From NCBI GenBank assembly GCA_020425605.1, contig JAGQRH010000001.1, positions 206,455 through 270,454 on the forward strand: a stretch of 64,000 nt of DNA, read 5' to 3'. The notes below the pieces were generated by a model that did no database searches, was not told where the DNA came from, and saw only the letters and a program-made list of their open reading frames with translations. This DNA is from Planctomycetota bacterium. Its GTDB lineage: Bacteria > Planctomycetota > UBA8742 > UBA2392. Below are positions 25,546 through 35,549 of this stretch, piece by piece. The position numbers and the translations under genes were made by a program. Numbering within the stretch: the stretch's first letter is position 1; the number at the start of each line of letters is the position of its first letter.

Positions 25546-26718
25546 ATGAAGTACTTGCCGTTGCTGATAGCCGTTCTGCTGATCGCCGCCTGCGCTGAAG
25601 GTCCCATTCCGCGCTATGCAGGCCCCGCGGGCGAGGGCCGACTGGTCTATGTGCCGGGCATCGGCATCACCCGCGAGACCGCCAGCACAAACCAGACCGA
25701 GCAGGCGATCTACGCGGACATCGAGAAGGCGTTCAACGAGCGTCGCTACGAAGTCGCGATCAACGCCAGCCTGCGCCTGACGCAGGACTACCCGGATGGC
25801 TCGCGCGTCGTCGACGCTCTGCGGTTGCGTGTGCTGTCACGGCTTGAGCTGGCCCGCGATGACGACCCCGAAGTCGGTCTGGCGCGCACACTGACACTCG
25901 ACCAATGGCTGTTCCTTTATCTCGCGCCGATCCACGATGACCGCCTGCAACAGATGATCAACCACGACGCCGAGTCGCGCAAATTCGTGACCGAGCTTCG
26001 TGACATCCCGGTCGGGGACTTTGTCAATTCGCTGGCAGCCGATGCCGACTCGCTGTACGACTCCGGCCAGCTCGAAGCGGCCATGTTCGACTGCGATACA
26101 CTGCTGACCTATTACCTGCCGGCACTCGAGCTTCGCACCTTCCGCAACAGCGTCGCGGAGCTGACGCGCGACGTCGCCTGGCTGCTGTACGCCGCGCGGG
26201 CATTTGACGCGACGATCCTTTTGACGGACAACTTGCTCGCCATGAATCCGTCGCCCGCCGTCAAGGGCGACGCTTTGTTCATCCAGGCCCAGGCACAGCG
26301 GCGCAACGGGGCGCATGCCCTTTCGGCCAATACGTTTGCGCTGCTGTTCAACGGTGCTGGTCTGCGCGATACCGATACGCGCTGGCGGCCCTACGCCCTG
26401 ATGTGGCAGATCAACGAGACCATGGCCTACGCCAAGGGCCACATCTACGACCTTGTGCCGTATGAAACCGCCATGGAGCTGCTGGGCGAGTACGAGCTCT
26501 ACGCCATCGAGAACCCGAATATCCCGCCCGCCGTGCACGAGGAATTCATCAAGCTGATGGAAGACGTCTACAACATTATGATCGAGCGCGACGAAAACGC
26601 GGCCGACCAGTACTCAAAGCTGAGTGAAAGCGACGCGGCGGATTACTACAGCGCCCGCGCAGCCGAATGGGGCGTCCAGCGTGACAAGCGCATCGCCGAG
26701 CTGCGCAAGGGGCAGTGA
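25546..26718 (+). CDS. Helical-repeat lipoprotein of unknown function
   Basis: The product has 390 residues with a lipoprotein signal peptide (MKYLPLLIAVLLIAAC; lipobox LIAAC, Cys16). The mature protein is mostly helical. An early segment QAIYADIEKAFNERRYEVAINASLRLTQDYPDG resembles a TPR hairpin of the BamD/YfgC kind, and later parts (GQLEAAMFDCDTLLTYYLP) look like further repeats, so an outer-membrane-associated scaffold is plausible but unproven. CTGGAGCC precedes the ATG at 25546, 11 nt after recO. Its stop overlaps the start of the LptE-like gene as TGATG, which indicates translational coupling. Confidence 0.85.
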   Translation: MKYLPLLIAVLLIAACAEGPIPRYAGPAGEGRLVYVPGIGITRETASTNQTEQAIYADIEKAFNERRYEVAINASLRLTQDYPDGSRVVDALRLRVLSRLELARDDDPEVGLARTLTLDQWLFLYLAPIHDDRLQQMINHDAESRKFVTELRDIPVGDFVNSLAADADSLYDSGQLEAAMFDCDTLLTYYLPALELRTFRNSVAELTRDVAWLLYAARAFDATILLTDNLLAMNPSPAVKGDALFIQAQAQRRNGAHALSANTFALLFNGAGLRDTDTRWRPYALMWQINETMAYAKGHIYDLVPYETAMELLGEYELYAIENPNIPPAVHEEFIKLMEDVYNIMIERDENAADQYSKLSESDAADYYSARAAEWGVQRDKRIAELRKGQ

Positions 26719-27233
26719 TGTGGCGACTGCTGCCGGTACTGCTCCTGGCCTGGCTTGCGTGCTGTGGATGCGTCTGGGGTCCCGGCCCGGGGGAGGACGC
26801 GTTTCATCCTCGCGAGAAGCGCACGGTCAGGTTGAACACAATCGAGAACCGCACATTTCCGCATCGTCCGGGGTTGGAATACGAGCTTACGGACCGACTC
26901 AAGGATGAAATCGCCACGGACCGGCGTTTGGTCCTCAGTGAGAGTGCGGCCGACGTGCTACTTAAGGTTTCCCTGATCCGGTTCAGTGAGCCCACTATCG
27001 TGGAAGACCTGAAGACCGGCGACCCCGCGGAAATCCTGCTGCGCGCGACGGCCGAAATTGAGGCTACGAGCGATGCCTACATCGGCGGGAAGCGAAAGCG
27101 CAAGGTGAACGTTTCGACAAGCTACGCGCCCGGGCTGGGCGGAGACAGTCGGCGCGCAGGGCTGGACCGACTGTGGCGAGACCTCGCCCGCGAAATTGTG
27201 GAGATTGCGGCTGACGACTGGTCCAACTCCTGA
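26718..27233 (+). CDS. lptE: LptE-like lipoprotein (LPS assembly)
   Basis: The protein has 171 residues. The N-terminus MWRLLPVLLLAWLACCGC is a lipoprotein signal peptide with a cysteine-rich lipobox. The mature part fits the LptE family pattern: a first strand TVRLNTIENRTFPHRPGLEYELTDRLKDEI, then RRLVLSESAADVLLKVSLIRF and a C-terminal helix with LWRDLAREIVEIAADDW. LptE plugs the LptD barrel in LPS export to the outer leaflet. LptD itself is not in the window. The identification is from pattern, since the family is divergent. ATG at 26718 overlaps the upstream stop by one base. ftsH follows after 64 nt, and an LptC/LptA-like gene lies further along the run. Confidence 0.7.
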   Translation: MWRLLPVLLLAWLACCGCVWGPGPGEDAFHPREKRTVRLNTIENRTFPHRPGLEYELTDRLKDEIATDRRLVLSESAADVLLKVSLIRFSEPTIVEDLKTGDPAEILLRATAEIEATSDAYIGGKRKRKVNVSTSYAPGLGGDSRRAGLDRLWRDLAREIVEIAADDWSNS

Positions 27234-27297
27234 ATACCCGGTCCCAACAAAGGTGCGGAACTGCTACAGTACGCCGCTGGTTTTCGCAGGGAGATAG

Positions 27298-29364
27298 ATG
27301 AAGCTCGAAGACGAACAAGGCAACGAGACCAAACGGCCGGGCGGCCCGGGGCGCAAGCCCAAGGGGTTCCCCGTGTTCATCCTTGCGCTCGGCGCGATGA
27401 TCATGCTGCTGGTTCTGGTTGCATGGGTCGAAATGGGCGGGACCAGCGAAGAGCTGGATGCCACACAGCTCCGCGCCAAACTTGAGAAGAACGAAATCAA
27501 GAGCATGGAAGTGCGCCGCCCTGACAACGGCAACGTTGTCTACATCAAGGGCAAGTACGAAGGCGTACCCGAAGACAAGCCGCAGCAGTTCAGTGCCAAG
27601 GTCGATGCCTCGCAGTGGGAAGCCTGGGTCAAGCAGCACGAAGACGCCATCAACAAGGGCGAAGGCAAGAACAGCCTGCTCAGCGACGTTGAGGTCAAGT
27701 CTGAGGAAGTGAATGACAACCTCGGCTGGTTCCTGAAGAACATTGTGCCGATCCTGATCATCGGCGTGATCATCTGGTTCTTCTTCTTCCGGCGCGGGGG
27801 CGGCCCGCTCGGCGGCGGCGTAATGGCCTTCGGCAAGTCCCGCGCGAAGATGTTCAACAAGGAAGACGTCACGGTCACCTTCAATGACGTTGCCGGCGCA
27901 GACGAAGCCAAAGAGGAAGTCAGCGAGATCGTTGAGTTCCTCAAGAACCCGACTCGCTTCACGCGTTTGGGCGCCAAGATTCCCAAGGGCGTGCTGATGA
28001 TCGGCCCGCCCGGCTGCGGCAAGACGCTGCTTGCAAAGGCCATTGCCGGTGAGGCCGAGCGCCCGTTCTTCAGTATCAGCGGCAGCGACTTCGTGGAGAT
28101 GTTCGTCGGTGTCGGCGCAAGCCGTGTGCGTGACCTGTTCCGCGTCGCCCGCGAGAACGCACCCTGCATCATCTTCGTGGACGAAATCGATGCCGTCGGC
28201 CGCAGGCGCGGCACCGGCGTCGGTGGCGGGCACGACGAACGCGAGCAGACGTTGAACGCGTTGCTGGTCGAAATGGACGGCATCGGCAGCAGTGAGGGCG
28301 TCATCATCCTTGCCGCGACCAACCGGCCGGACGTGCTCGACAACGCGCTGCTTCGCCCCGGTCGCTTTGACCGCCAGGTCTACATTGACCTTCCGGACCT
28401 GCGGGGCCGCGAGGAAATCCTTCGCGTGCATCTGAAGAAGGTCAAGGCCGGTACCAGCATTGATGCCAACGAGATCGCCCGTCTGATCCCCGGCTTTAGC
28501 GGCGCGGACATCATGAACCTGGTGAATGAGGCCGCGCTGATTGCGGTAATCCGCAACCTCGATGAGATTACCCGCGACTGCATTCTCGAGGCGCGCGACC
28601 GCGTCGCATTCGGGCGCCAGAAGCGCAGCCGCGTGATGGAAGAAGAAGAGCGTCGGCTGACGGCATATCACGAAGCCGGCCACGCGTTGATCCAGGAACT
28701 GACGCCCAAGACCGACAAGGTTCACAAGGTCACGATCATCCCGCGCGGTCGCGCACTCGGCGCAACCATGAGCCTGCCGGACAAGGATCGCTACAGCATG
28801 CCGCGCGGACGCGCCGAGCAGATGCTGCAGGTGTTCCTCGGCGGCCGAGCGGCGGAGCACGTCGTGTTCGGCGAAATCGACGCCGGCGCCGCTAGCGATA
28901 TCCAGCAAGCGACCAACCTGACGCGCAAAATGGTCACCGAGTGGGGCATGAGCGACCGTCTTGGGCTGCTGAACTACGCAGGCGACGAAGACCAGAGCTA
29001 CATGGGCCAGTCGATCAAGCAGCCGGGCAATTACAGCGACGAAACGCTCAAGGCGATCGACGAAGAGATGCGCCGGATGATTGACGACGCGTGGGCCAAA
29101 ACCGTCGAGCTGATCGAGGCCAACCGCGAAAAGCTGGTGCAGATCGCCGAGGCGCTTTTGAAGTACGAGACCCTGGACCATGCGGACATCGTGACGATGC
29201 TCGAGGGCCGTGATCTTGAGGCGCACCGCAAGCAGGCCACCGAGGAAATCAACCGCGAGGCTGCAGCGGCCAAGCATCGGGCCATGGAAGACGCACCCAA
29301 GGACAGGGCCAAGCCGGACACATCCACCTTCGGAACAGGCGCGGAGCAGCCGGGCACGGCATGA
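27298..29364 (+). CDS. ftsH: ATP-dependent zinc metalloprotease FtsH
   Basis: FtsH is a membrane-bound AAA+ protease that degrades unassembled or regulatory membrane proteins. In 688 residues one sees a membrane helix (~24-45), a periplasmic domain, a second helix (~145-165, [15 protein letters not shown]), then the AAA module: Walker A GPPGCGKT (236-243), Walker B IIFVDEID (291-298) and a second-region-of-homology arginine in [10 protein letters not shown]. The zinc site HEAGH is at 458-462, with an acidic third ligand in the later [10 protein letters not shown] segment. The C-terminal tail is extended and charged. The start ATG follows a CAGGGAGATAG ribosome site. Its stop overlaps folP by 4 nt (ATGA), the first of three such couplings. 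Confidence 0.98.
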   Translation: MKLEDEQGNETKRPGGPGRKPKGFPVFILALGAMIMLLVLVAWVEMGGTSEELDATQLRAKLEKNEIKSMEVRRPDNGNVVYIKGKYEGVPEDKPQQFSAKVDASQWEAWVKQHEDAINKGEGKNSLLSDVEVKSEEVNDNLGWFLKNIVPILIIGVIIWFFFFRRGGGPLGGGVMAFGKSRAKMFNKEDVTVTFNDVAGADEAKEEVSEIVEFLKNPTRFTRLGAKIPKGVLMIGPPGCGKTLLAKAIAGEAERPFFSISGSDFVEMFVGVGASRVRDLFRVARENAPCIIFVDEIDAVGRRRGTGVGGGHDEREQTLNALLVEMDGIGSSEGVIILAATNRPDVLDNALLRPGRFDRQVYIDLPDLRGREEILRVHLKKVKAGTSIDANEIARLIPGFSGADIMNLVNEAALIAVIRNLDEITRDCILEARDRVAFGRQKRSRVMEEEERRLTAYHEAGHALIQELTPKTDKVHKVTIIPRGRALGATMSLPDKDRYSMPRGRAEQMLQVFLGGRAAEHVVFGEIDAGAASDIQQATNLTRKMVTEWGMSDRLGLLNYAGDEDQSYMGQSIKQPGNYSDETLKAIDEEMRRMIDDAWAKTVELIEANREKLVQIAEALLKYETLDHADIVTMLEGRDLEAHRKQATEEINREAAAAKHRAMEDAPKDRAKPDTSTFGTGAEQPGTA

Positions 29365-30251
29365 GCGCAAGTTTTCCGAATCTTCCAGACATCATGATCC
29401 CCGGCCCGTCCGGGGATCGTCCGTTTCGACCGCCGCTGGTCATGGGCATCCTGAATGTCACTCCTGACAGTTTCAGCGACGGCGGCCGACACAACCTGAC
29501 GGACAGTGCGGTACAGCACGCCCTGGCCATGCTCGCTGATGGAGCGGACATTCTCGACATCGGCGGCGAATCAACACGCCCCGGCGCCGCTGCGGTCAGT
29601 GTGGCAGAAGAGATCAATCGAACCGTGCCGGTGATTCGGCGCCTCCGCGAAGCCGATGTCACAGCGCCAATCAGCATCGACACGATGAAGGCCGAGGTTG
29701 CGGCCGAAGCCCTCGATGCCGGCGCGGAGATCGTCAATGATGTCACGGCTGCGAGCACGGACCCATCCATGCTGGCACTGTGTGCCGAGCGCGGGTGCGT
29801 GCTGATCCTGATGCACATGCGCGGCACCCCCCGCGACATGCAGGCGCAGACCGATTACACGAACGTCGTTGAAGAGGTCCGGGAGTATCTGCAGTCCAGA
29901 ATTGACGCCGCCGTTGAAGCGGGTGTACGGAAGCAGCGCATCTGGATAGACCCCGGTTTCGGCTTTGCTAAGCTGCCTGAGCACAACTGCGAGCTGGTTG
30001 ATGCGCTCGAAACACTGGCCGGGCTCGGCTGCCCGGTGCTGCTGGGGGCTTCCCGTAAATCCACGCTGGGGCACCTCACTGGCAGGCCGGTGAACGATCG
30101 CGAGCCGGAGTCGCTTGCCGCGGGGCTGATCGGCGCATTGAAGGGCGCGGCCATCCTGCGGGTGCACCAGCCGGGGCCGATGCGCAGGGCGCTCACGGTT
30201 GCGCAGGCGATGGCGCCCGGGGCGCGGAGAGCTTCACGAGGGCAGGGATGA
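29361..30251 (+). CDS. folP: Dihydropteroate synthase
   Basis: The enzyme condenses p-aminobenzoate with hydroxymethyl-dihydropterin pyrophosphate in folate synthesis and is the sulfonamide target. The 296-residue TIM barrel shows the family signatures: VMGILNVTPDSFSDGG (residues 28-42), the GADILDIGGESTRPGA loop, ISIDTMK, INDVTA-type VNDVTAASTD, LMHMRGTPRDMQ and DPGFGFAK, ending with the basic loop GASRKSTLG. The N-terminus is ~20 residues longer than usual. The ATG at 29361 overlaps the ftsH stop and its own stop overlaps cdaA, so production is probably coupled to both. The ftsH-folP-cdaA-type neighbourhood is known from other bacteria. Confidence 0.97.
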   Translation: MSASFPNLPDIMIPGPSGDRPFRPPLVMGILNVTPDSFSDGGRHNLTDSAVQHALAMLADGADILDIGGESTRPGAAAVSVAEEINRTVPVIRRLREADVTAPISIDTMKAEVAAEALDAGAEIVNDVTAASTDPSMLALCAERGCVLILMHMRGTPRDMQAQTDYTNVVEEVREYLQSRIDAAVEAGVRKQRIWIDPGFGFAKLPEHNCELVDALETLAGLGCPVLLGASRKSTLGHLTGRPVNDREPESLAAGLIGALKGAAILRVHQPGPMRRALTVAQAMAPGARRASRGQG

Positions 30252-31042
30252 ACGAGTACATCATCTACGGCGTAGAGATCCTGCTCATCTACCTGTTCCT
30301 GATTGTCATTTACAAGTTCGTCAAGGGCAGCACCGGCGACAGCGCACTTCGCGGCGTCGCGATCATTTTCACCATCCTGCTGATCGGCATCTACCTGATT
30401 GCCGATACCCTCGGCCTCTACCGCATTGAGAAGTTGCTTGAGAAGGTCGTTGATTACCTTTTCATCGCGGTGATCGTCGTCTTCCAGCCTGAGTTGCGCC
30501 GGGGTCTTTCGCGCCTGGGCCAGAACCGTGTGTTCAACCGCTTGCTGGCGCCCAAGGATGACGTGGTGCCTCGCATTGTTGCCAGCATCTTCCGCCTGGC
30601 GCGAGGCAAGACCGGTGGCCTGATTGCGGTTGAACGTGGCGTTGGCCTGCGCAACTACGTGGAGCGCGGCATCGAGATTGACGCCGTCTTCACGCCTGAA
30701 TTGATCGACAGCATCTTCTACCCCGGTAATCCGCTGCACGACGGCGCGATCATCATGCGTGGCTCGCGCGTGGTCGCGGCCGGTTGCCTCTTCCCGTTGA
30801 CCGAGAACCCTGACATCTCAAAGCGCCTCGGCACTCGCCACCGCGCGGGCATCGGACTGAGTGAAGAAACGGACGCGCTTGTGATTGTGGTAAGCGAAGA
30901 AACCGGCAAGGTGTCCGTGGCACTGAAGGGCGAGCTGCAGCAGGACTTGTCGCGTGACCAGCTCGAGAAAGCTCTGCGCGAAAACCTGGGCACGGTGCTG
31001 CCGACGATGCACACCGAGGCCACAACGGTGGGGCAGACATGA
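30248..31042 (+). CDS. cdaA: Diadenylate cyclase CdaA (c-di-AMP synthase)
   Basis: CdaA makes cyclic di-AMP from two ATP at the cytoplasmic membrane. In 264 residues there are N-terminal membrane helices (YIIYGVEILLIYLFLIVIY, VAIIFTILLIGIYLIA and a third at LEKVVDYLFIAVIVVF) followed by the DisA_N catalytic domain with the DGA motif at 165-167 (LHDGAIIMRG) and the RHR motif at 197-199 (GTRHRAGIGLSEETDA), both intact. c-di-AMP commonly regulates turgor, potassium uptake and cell-wall homeostasis. The start overlaps the folP stop (ATGA) and the stop overlaps cdaR (ATGA). No c-di-AMP phosphodiesterase (GdpP or PgpH type) is present in the window. Confidence 0.97.
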   Translation: MNEYIIYGVEILLIYLFLIVIYKFVKGSTGDSALRGVAIIFTILLIGIYLIADTLGLYRIEKLLEKVVDYLFIAVIVVFQPELRRGLSRLGQNRVFNRLLAPKDDVVPRIVASIFRLARGKTGGLIAVERGVGLRNYVERGIEIDAVFTPELIDSIFYPGNPLHDGAIIMRGSRVVAAGCLFPLTENPDISKRLGTRHRAGIGLSEETDALVIVVSEETGKVSVALKGELQQDLSRDQLEKALRENLGTVLPTMHTEATTVGQT

Positions 31043-32346
31043 GCGGCTCAGGGGCGACCAGCGTAAGCGGCATCCGCGCGCCCAGCGCATCGCGCCGGGG
31101 CGACACCCGACGCGTCGAGCGCTGGACCGGCGGCGGCATTGCCGTGCACATCATCATCATGGCGCTGGCCGTGCTGCTGTGGTGGATTGCGCGCGACATG
31201 GTATCGGTCACCCAGTCACTGAAAGATGCAGGCCGCGTGCGCTTCGAGCTTAGCGAAGACCTGCGTGGCGAATGGCGGGTCTTTTCGCAGCCCAGTATGC
31301 CTGTCAGCCTGGAGGCGGCCGGGCCTACCAAGGAAATCAACGCCTTCGCCTCACAGCTTGAGCAGACGCCCGGCCGGTTTACTTACCTTTACGAAATCAC
31401 GGCGGCGGACATTGCCAACCTGCAGCCCGACCGGCGCCACCTGATTCAGCTGACGGTTGATATCCGAAGATTTGAAGCCACCAGCGAGGCCGTGGCACCG
31501 CCCGAGCTCACCGTACGTCCAGTGGTGGCGGGTGCAGGCCAGTCCGTGTTCCAGGTGACGCTTGAGCGCTACATCGACCGGACTGCCGGTATCGACCTGG
31601 GACAATTTGCCAAGGGGCAGATCCAGATTCAGCTGAAGGGCTCAAGCAAGTCGCGGCCCTACTCATACGCCGCCGAAGCCCGGCCGGCCAATCCGCTCGA
31701 AGTACGCGGTCCCGCAAGTCTGGTAGAGGCAATCACTGATCCGAACGGGCTGGCCAAGGTCAAGGTATCGATTGATGCGCTGCAGGCGCTCAAGAACTTC
31801 GCCAGCGTGAACGCCCAGAGTGAGGAGCAAGTGCTGCAGCAAGGCTCGCTGGTATCGAACATGCAGCTGCTGCCGATCGAGGGCGTTGAGGTAAGAGAAC
31901 GCTACAAGGACGAACGAGGCGAAGAACAGACACGACCGGTCTCGTTCGTGAACGTACGTATCACCTACACGCCGCTGCAGGACTTCGTGCAGGTCAGTCG
32001 TGAGTTCGCCGTTGAGGTAGTGCTGCCGAACTGGCTGGCGCAGAAGTCGGCCCACGTCGAAAACCTGCCCAATAACATCCAGGTCGACATGAAGATTCTC
32101 GGCTCGCAGCGGCCGAACTTCAATGAGCAGAATGTCCACGTGCGTCTTGACCTGTCAATGCTTACGCGCAATGAACTCGAAATCGAAACCGTCGAGGGCA
32201 CCAACACGCGACGCGCCAAGGTGTTGAACTGGTACTATTCGCTCGACATCAATACCGAGCGCCTGACCTACGAGTTCTTCAACGAGAACGTGACGGCCGA
32301 GCAGTACCTCCCGATCGGGGAAATCACGATTGCCTGGACGGAATAG
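31039..32346 (+). CDS. cdaR: YbbR-domain protein CdaR
   Basis: CdaR is the membrane partner that modulates CdaA. The protein has 435 residues: a cytoplasmic basic N-terminus, one membrane helix (IAVHIIIMALAVLLWWIA, ~35-52) and an exported region of repeated YbbR-type beta modules, such as VRFELSEDLRGEWRVFSQ, PLEVRGPASLVEAI and VEVRERYKDERG. The position directly after cdaA with a 4-nt overlap is the classical cdaA-cdaR order. The canonical glmM that often completes this operon is absent, and the glucosamine gene glmS lies ~8 kb upstream on the other strand. The stop overlaps the next gene's TTG start by 17 nt. Confidence 0.9.
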   Translation: MSGSGATSVSGIRAPSASRRGDTRRVERWTGGGIAVHIIIMALAVLLWWIARDMVSVTQSLKDAGRVRFELSEDLRGEWRVFSQPSMPVSLEAAGPTKEINAFASQLEQTPGRFTYLYEITAADIANLQPDRRHLIQLTVDIRRFEATSEAVAPPELTVRPVVAGAGQSVFQVTLERYIDRTAGIDLGQFAKGQIQIQLKGSSKSRPYSYAAEARPANPLEVRGPASLVEAITDPNGLAKVKVSIDALQALKNFASVNAQSEEQVLQQGSLVSNMQLLPIEGVEVRERYKDERGEEQTRPVSFVNVRITYTPLQDFVQVSREFAVEVVLPNWLAQKSAHVENLPNNIQVDMKILGSQRPNFNEQNVHVRLDLSMLTRNELEIETVEGTNTRRAKVLNWYYSLDINTERLTYEFFNENVTAEQYLPIGEITIAWTE

Positions 32347-35300
32347 ACTGGCGCTAGTGCTATTGATTGTCGCCTGTTCAGGCGGCCTCGCGGCGCAATT
32401 CCTGCCGGACATCAACCAGTTCGAGGTCGAAAACGCCCGGCTGATCCTGCTGGATGCCGGCGGCCGGCGAGTGGGTGTGCTGAGCGGCGACCTGGCTCGC
32501 AAGCAGCGTGACGGCAAGGTGCACGTTGAGGGGGCCGAGCTGAAGGTCGTTCGCGATGAGGGCGCCTTTGTCATGACGGCCGACGAATTCAACTACACGC
32601 CGGCTACCCACGACTTTGATACGCCGACCGGATTGACGGCCACGCTGCCCGACGGCGGCACGCTGACTGTGCCTGCAGGCAAGGGCCAGATTGAATTCAG
32701 CGACGGCCTGAAGCTCCACATGACCGTCGATGGACAGGCTGAGCTGAAGAGTGACGAAAATGGCGAGTCTCCGGTCGATGCGACGATTGTGAATCCCGTG
32801 ATCGACGTGGCGATGGCCGACACGCGCAGCGGCGATAAAACCCGCCTCGGCATCGACACCATCAGCATCAAGGGCACGCGCGGCGGCGAACTCAAACTCC
32901 GGCTTGCGCGTTTGCCTGCCCTCGGGCAGGCAGGCAGCGACAGCCCCGCAGAGGCCAGCGTAAGCTGTTTTGGCGACGTCTCCCTGACCGTAAAGGACAA
33001 CGCAAGCATCGCGGAGCTGCACATGCTGCGCCGAGCGAGCATGTCTTTGAAAGACGAAGACCGCAGCTTTTCGGTTACGTCCAACCTGCTGGATATCCGC
33101 GGCACTATCCAGCAGGCGGCAAAGAAGGACGACAAACCCGCTGGGCCGCCGGATGGCGAGCCAAAGCAGCCGAAGTTCAGCACTGTGCTCGCCGACATCG
33201 CGATCGATGCATCCCAGAACGTTCGCCTTAGCGGTGATGAATTCCGCGGCACGGCCGGCAAGCTCCGCTACCGTGAGTTCGGCCCGCGGCGTGAAGTGCG
33301 CCTCGAGACGGACCCCACACTTGCGATTGACCAGGGGCAGGCTGACGACGGACGAATTGCCAGCATCGAGTTCCGGGCCCGCGACTACATCGACATACAG
33401 ATCCCAGAGGCAGAGCCGGGCACGCCCCCGATGGAGATCTCGACCGAGCTATCGGCCAGCGCCCATGTTCGGCGCACGCTCGGCACCGAGTTGCAGTGGC
33501 AGATCAACGGGCGGCTTGTGCGGCTCTTTTCGTTCCTTGACGAGAGCGTCAAGTCCGAGACGCGCTACAACCACACGTTTGACGCATACGCGGAGGGCTT
33601 TTCGCCCTTGTTGCGCGTGCTTGGTATCCAGCCCGAGCAGGGCGCAGTGAAGGGCCAGCCGGTGCTACAGCGGGCTGCGGTGTATGGCTCACGCGCCGAA
33701 GGCTCGTTCATCAGTGGCCGCGCCAAAGTTCGCGTGTACGGGCCTGAGGTGTTGGGGGTCGTTGTGTCCGACGCGCCGCTATCGGACCTGATGAAAATCG
33801 CCGTCGGGCTTATTCCGCCGATGCAGGATGAAGAAGGCAATCGCATACCTCCGCCCTCGCGTGACGGGCTGATGTCCGTGCGCGCTGATATTCAACTCGA
33901 TCTCGACATGCTCACGACCGTCGGCGCAGGCTACGACATGACGCTGGTGGCTACTGGAAATGTAGAGCTTGACCATGCCCCGCTGCCGCGCGATGACAGC
34001 CGACTCGTCAGCCTGACAGGCGAGACCATCGCCCTGCAGACACGCGGCGGTGCGGTCGTTTCTGCCCATATGGATGCGCTGGAGGGCGAGAACGCGCTCG
34101 CGACGCTGGGCTACGACCTGTTGATCTGCCGCAGTATCGATGTGGCCGAGTTCGACAATGGGCTCCGCACGGTCATGACCGGCCCCGGCCGTCTGGTAGT
34201 GCGCGACCCGAGCAGTGTCGAGTACTTCCGTACCCAGGTAGACCGGTTGCCCAAACGCCCCGAGGAGATGGAACAGGGGGGCAAACCTGATGCAGGCTGG
34301 CTGGATTTCGGCCAATACTTCCAGGCTGACGATCAGCCGCTTGAGCGGACGCTTGAAGCAGATTCACCGGACTTCCGCCTCGTTTCGGGAGATTTCGAAA
34401 GGCCACGCGCCGGCCGCACGGCCATCAACGATCTCGACGAGTTGAAAGACCCGTCCGTGCTCCTGCTGTACCGCGTGAGCGCCCTGCGAGTTTTCGCGAG
34501 CAGCTCACGCAGCGGCGAGAACGGCACACCGATCAACGTTCTGCGCCTCGAAGGCGATGCGTCGCTGGATTCGCGAATCGACGGCATCACCGCCCACGCC
34601 GAGCAGGCGATTGAGCTCAGCGGCTCGGAAAACCAGCGCGCGGAAGATGCGCCGCTGTCAGTCGTCCTGTTCAAGAACGCCAAGCTGAAGATTGAGGATT
34701 CGGGAGTGTTCTTCGGCGAATACGTGCGCACGGGCGTGTTCTCATATGACGGCAGCTGGACGCTGGTTGCCTCAGACCGGCTGGAGGTTACCTTCCGCCC
34801 GCTCAACGCCCCGCTCGCCGATGCCTCAGAGCTCGCGCTGGCGCGCAAGGCGTTCAGCCGGGCGCTACGCATGAATGCACACTTGCTGGACCGCGCCTAC
34901 TGGCTTGAGCAGGCCACCGATCATCTGCGTGCCGCTACGCGGGGCATAGACCGTCCGATGGCGCCGGGTGCCGACCAGCCATGGGCTGCACTCGATGAGG
35001 CCGAGCAGGCCCTCGGCCATATCCAGCGCGCATGCATTCCGCTGCTGACCGGCAACACCGGCCCGCAGCCTGTGCCGACCCAGGCCCTGCGCTCTGCACG
35101 GCGGGCCAGGGCGCTGCTTGCAGCCCTCGTGGATGTTGTCGGCTCTGGCGGTGTGACCGGTACGTTCGAGTCCAGCAAGCCACGGGTTCCGCCCCTGACC
35201 CTGACCATGCTGGAAGCACTCTTTACGTTTGACGGGCTCGGTCAGATCGTCGATGTCGTCGCCGGCGGGCCGATCGAGGTATCCAGAGGCCCATACACAA

Positions 35301-35539
35301 TCACGGGGCGTCGCCTCAGCCGGCAGCCCGATGGCACCTTGACCGTCAGCGGCGCAAACATCACTCTGCCCGCCGATACCGGGGTCGCCATTGAGGGCGT
35401 GCAGTCCGTGGCGCTGAAGCAGCGTGCAGGCGGCAGCATCGTGGGCGAAAGCAGGGTCGAGCGGACCATGGTTACCCGCGTGACGGGCAAGAAGCTGACG
35501 GTTAGCGTGAAGCTGGCCCACAACGGCCAGTCGAAGTAA
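32330..35539 (+). CDS. Giant LptC/LptA (OstA)-like periplasmic protein
   Basis: The protein has 1069 residues, against ~190 for LptC or LptA. The N-terminus LALVLLIVACSGGLAAQ is a signal or anchor. The first ~150 residues fit LptC: FEVENARLILLDAGGRRVGVLSGDLARKQ and VTADEFNYTPATHDFDT-like alternation of short strands. Similar jelly-roll patterns recur, and near the C-terminus IEVSRGPYTITGRRLSRQPDGTLTVSGANITL fits OstA. It may therefore be one long beta-jelly-roll filament bridging the inner and outer membranes. The proposed start is TTG at 32330, with GGGGAA upstream and a 17-nt overlap with cdaR; GTG at 32357 is an alternative. cmk follows after 10 nt. The Lpt role is inferred from pattern, and from the LptE-like gene upstream in the run. 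Confidence 0.72.
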   Translation: MPGRNRLALVLLIVACSGGLAAQFLPDINQFEVENARLILLDAGGRRVGVLSGDLARKQRDGKVHVEGAELKVVRDEGAFVMTADEFNYTPATHDFDTPTGLTATLPDGGTLTVPAGKGQIEFSDGLKLHMTVDGQAELKSDENGESPVDATIVNPVIDVAMADTRSGDKTRLGIDTISIKGTRGGELKLRLARLPALGQAGSDSPAEASVSCFGDVSLTVKDNASIAELHMLRRASMSLKDEDRSFSVTSNLLDIRGTIQQAAKKDDKPAGPPDGEPKQPKFSTVLADIAIDASQNVRLSGDEFRGTAGKLRYREFGPRREVRLETDPTLAIDQGQADDGRIASIEFRARDYIDIQIPEAEPGTPPMEISTELSASAHVRRTLGTELQWQINGRLVRLFSFLDESVKSETRYNHTFDAYAEGFSPLLRVLGIQPEQGAVKGQPVLQRAAVYGSRAEGSFISGRAKVRVYGPEVLGVVVSDAPLSDLMKIAVGLIPPMQDEEGNRIPPPSRDGLMSVRADIQLDLDMLTTVGAGYDMTLVATGNVELDHAPLPRDDSRLVSLTGETIALQTRGGAVVSAHMDALEGENALATLGYDLLICRSIDVAEFDNGLRTVMTGPGRLVVRDPSSVEYFRTQVDRLPKRPEEMEQGGKPDAGWLDFGQYFQADDQPLERTLEADSPDFRLVSGDFERPRAGRTAINDLDELKDPSVLLLYRVSALRVFASSSRSGENGTPINVLRLEGDASLDSRIDGITAHAEQAIELSGSENQRAEDAPLSVVLFKNAKLKIEDSGVFFGEYVRTGVFSYDGSWTLVASDRLEVTFRPLNAPLADASELALARKAFSRALRMNAHLLDRAYWLEQATDHLRAATRGIDRPMAPGADQPWAALDEAEQALGHIQRACIPLLTGNTGPQPVPTQALRSARRARALLAALVDVVGSGGVTGTFESSKPRVPPLTLTMLEALFTFDGLGQIVDVVAGGPIEVSRGPYTITGRRLSRQPDGTLTVSGANITLPADTGVAIEGVQSVALKQRAGGSIVGESRVERTMVTRVTGKKLTVSVKLAHNGQSK
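32913..32932. repeat. Short perfect palindrome inside the LptC-like gene
   Basis: TGCCTGCCC (32913-32921) and GGGCAGGCA (32924-32932) pair perfectly around a 2-nt loop, immediately followed by another GGCAGC. In frame it reads LPALGQAG. It resembles a short dispersed repeat inserted in a coding sequence. Confidence 0.5.
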
Positions 35540-35549
35540 AAGGGGCGGC

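Noticed and set aside
27064..29370. 768-codon minus-strand open frame
   Set aside because: It is the antisense of ftsH, which carries intact Walker and HEAGH motifs, and the antisense product shows no known motif.
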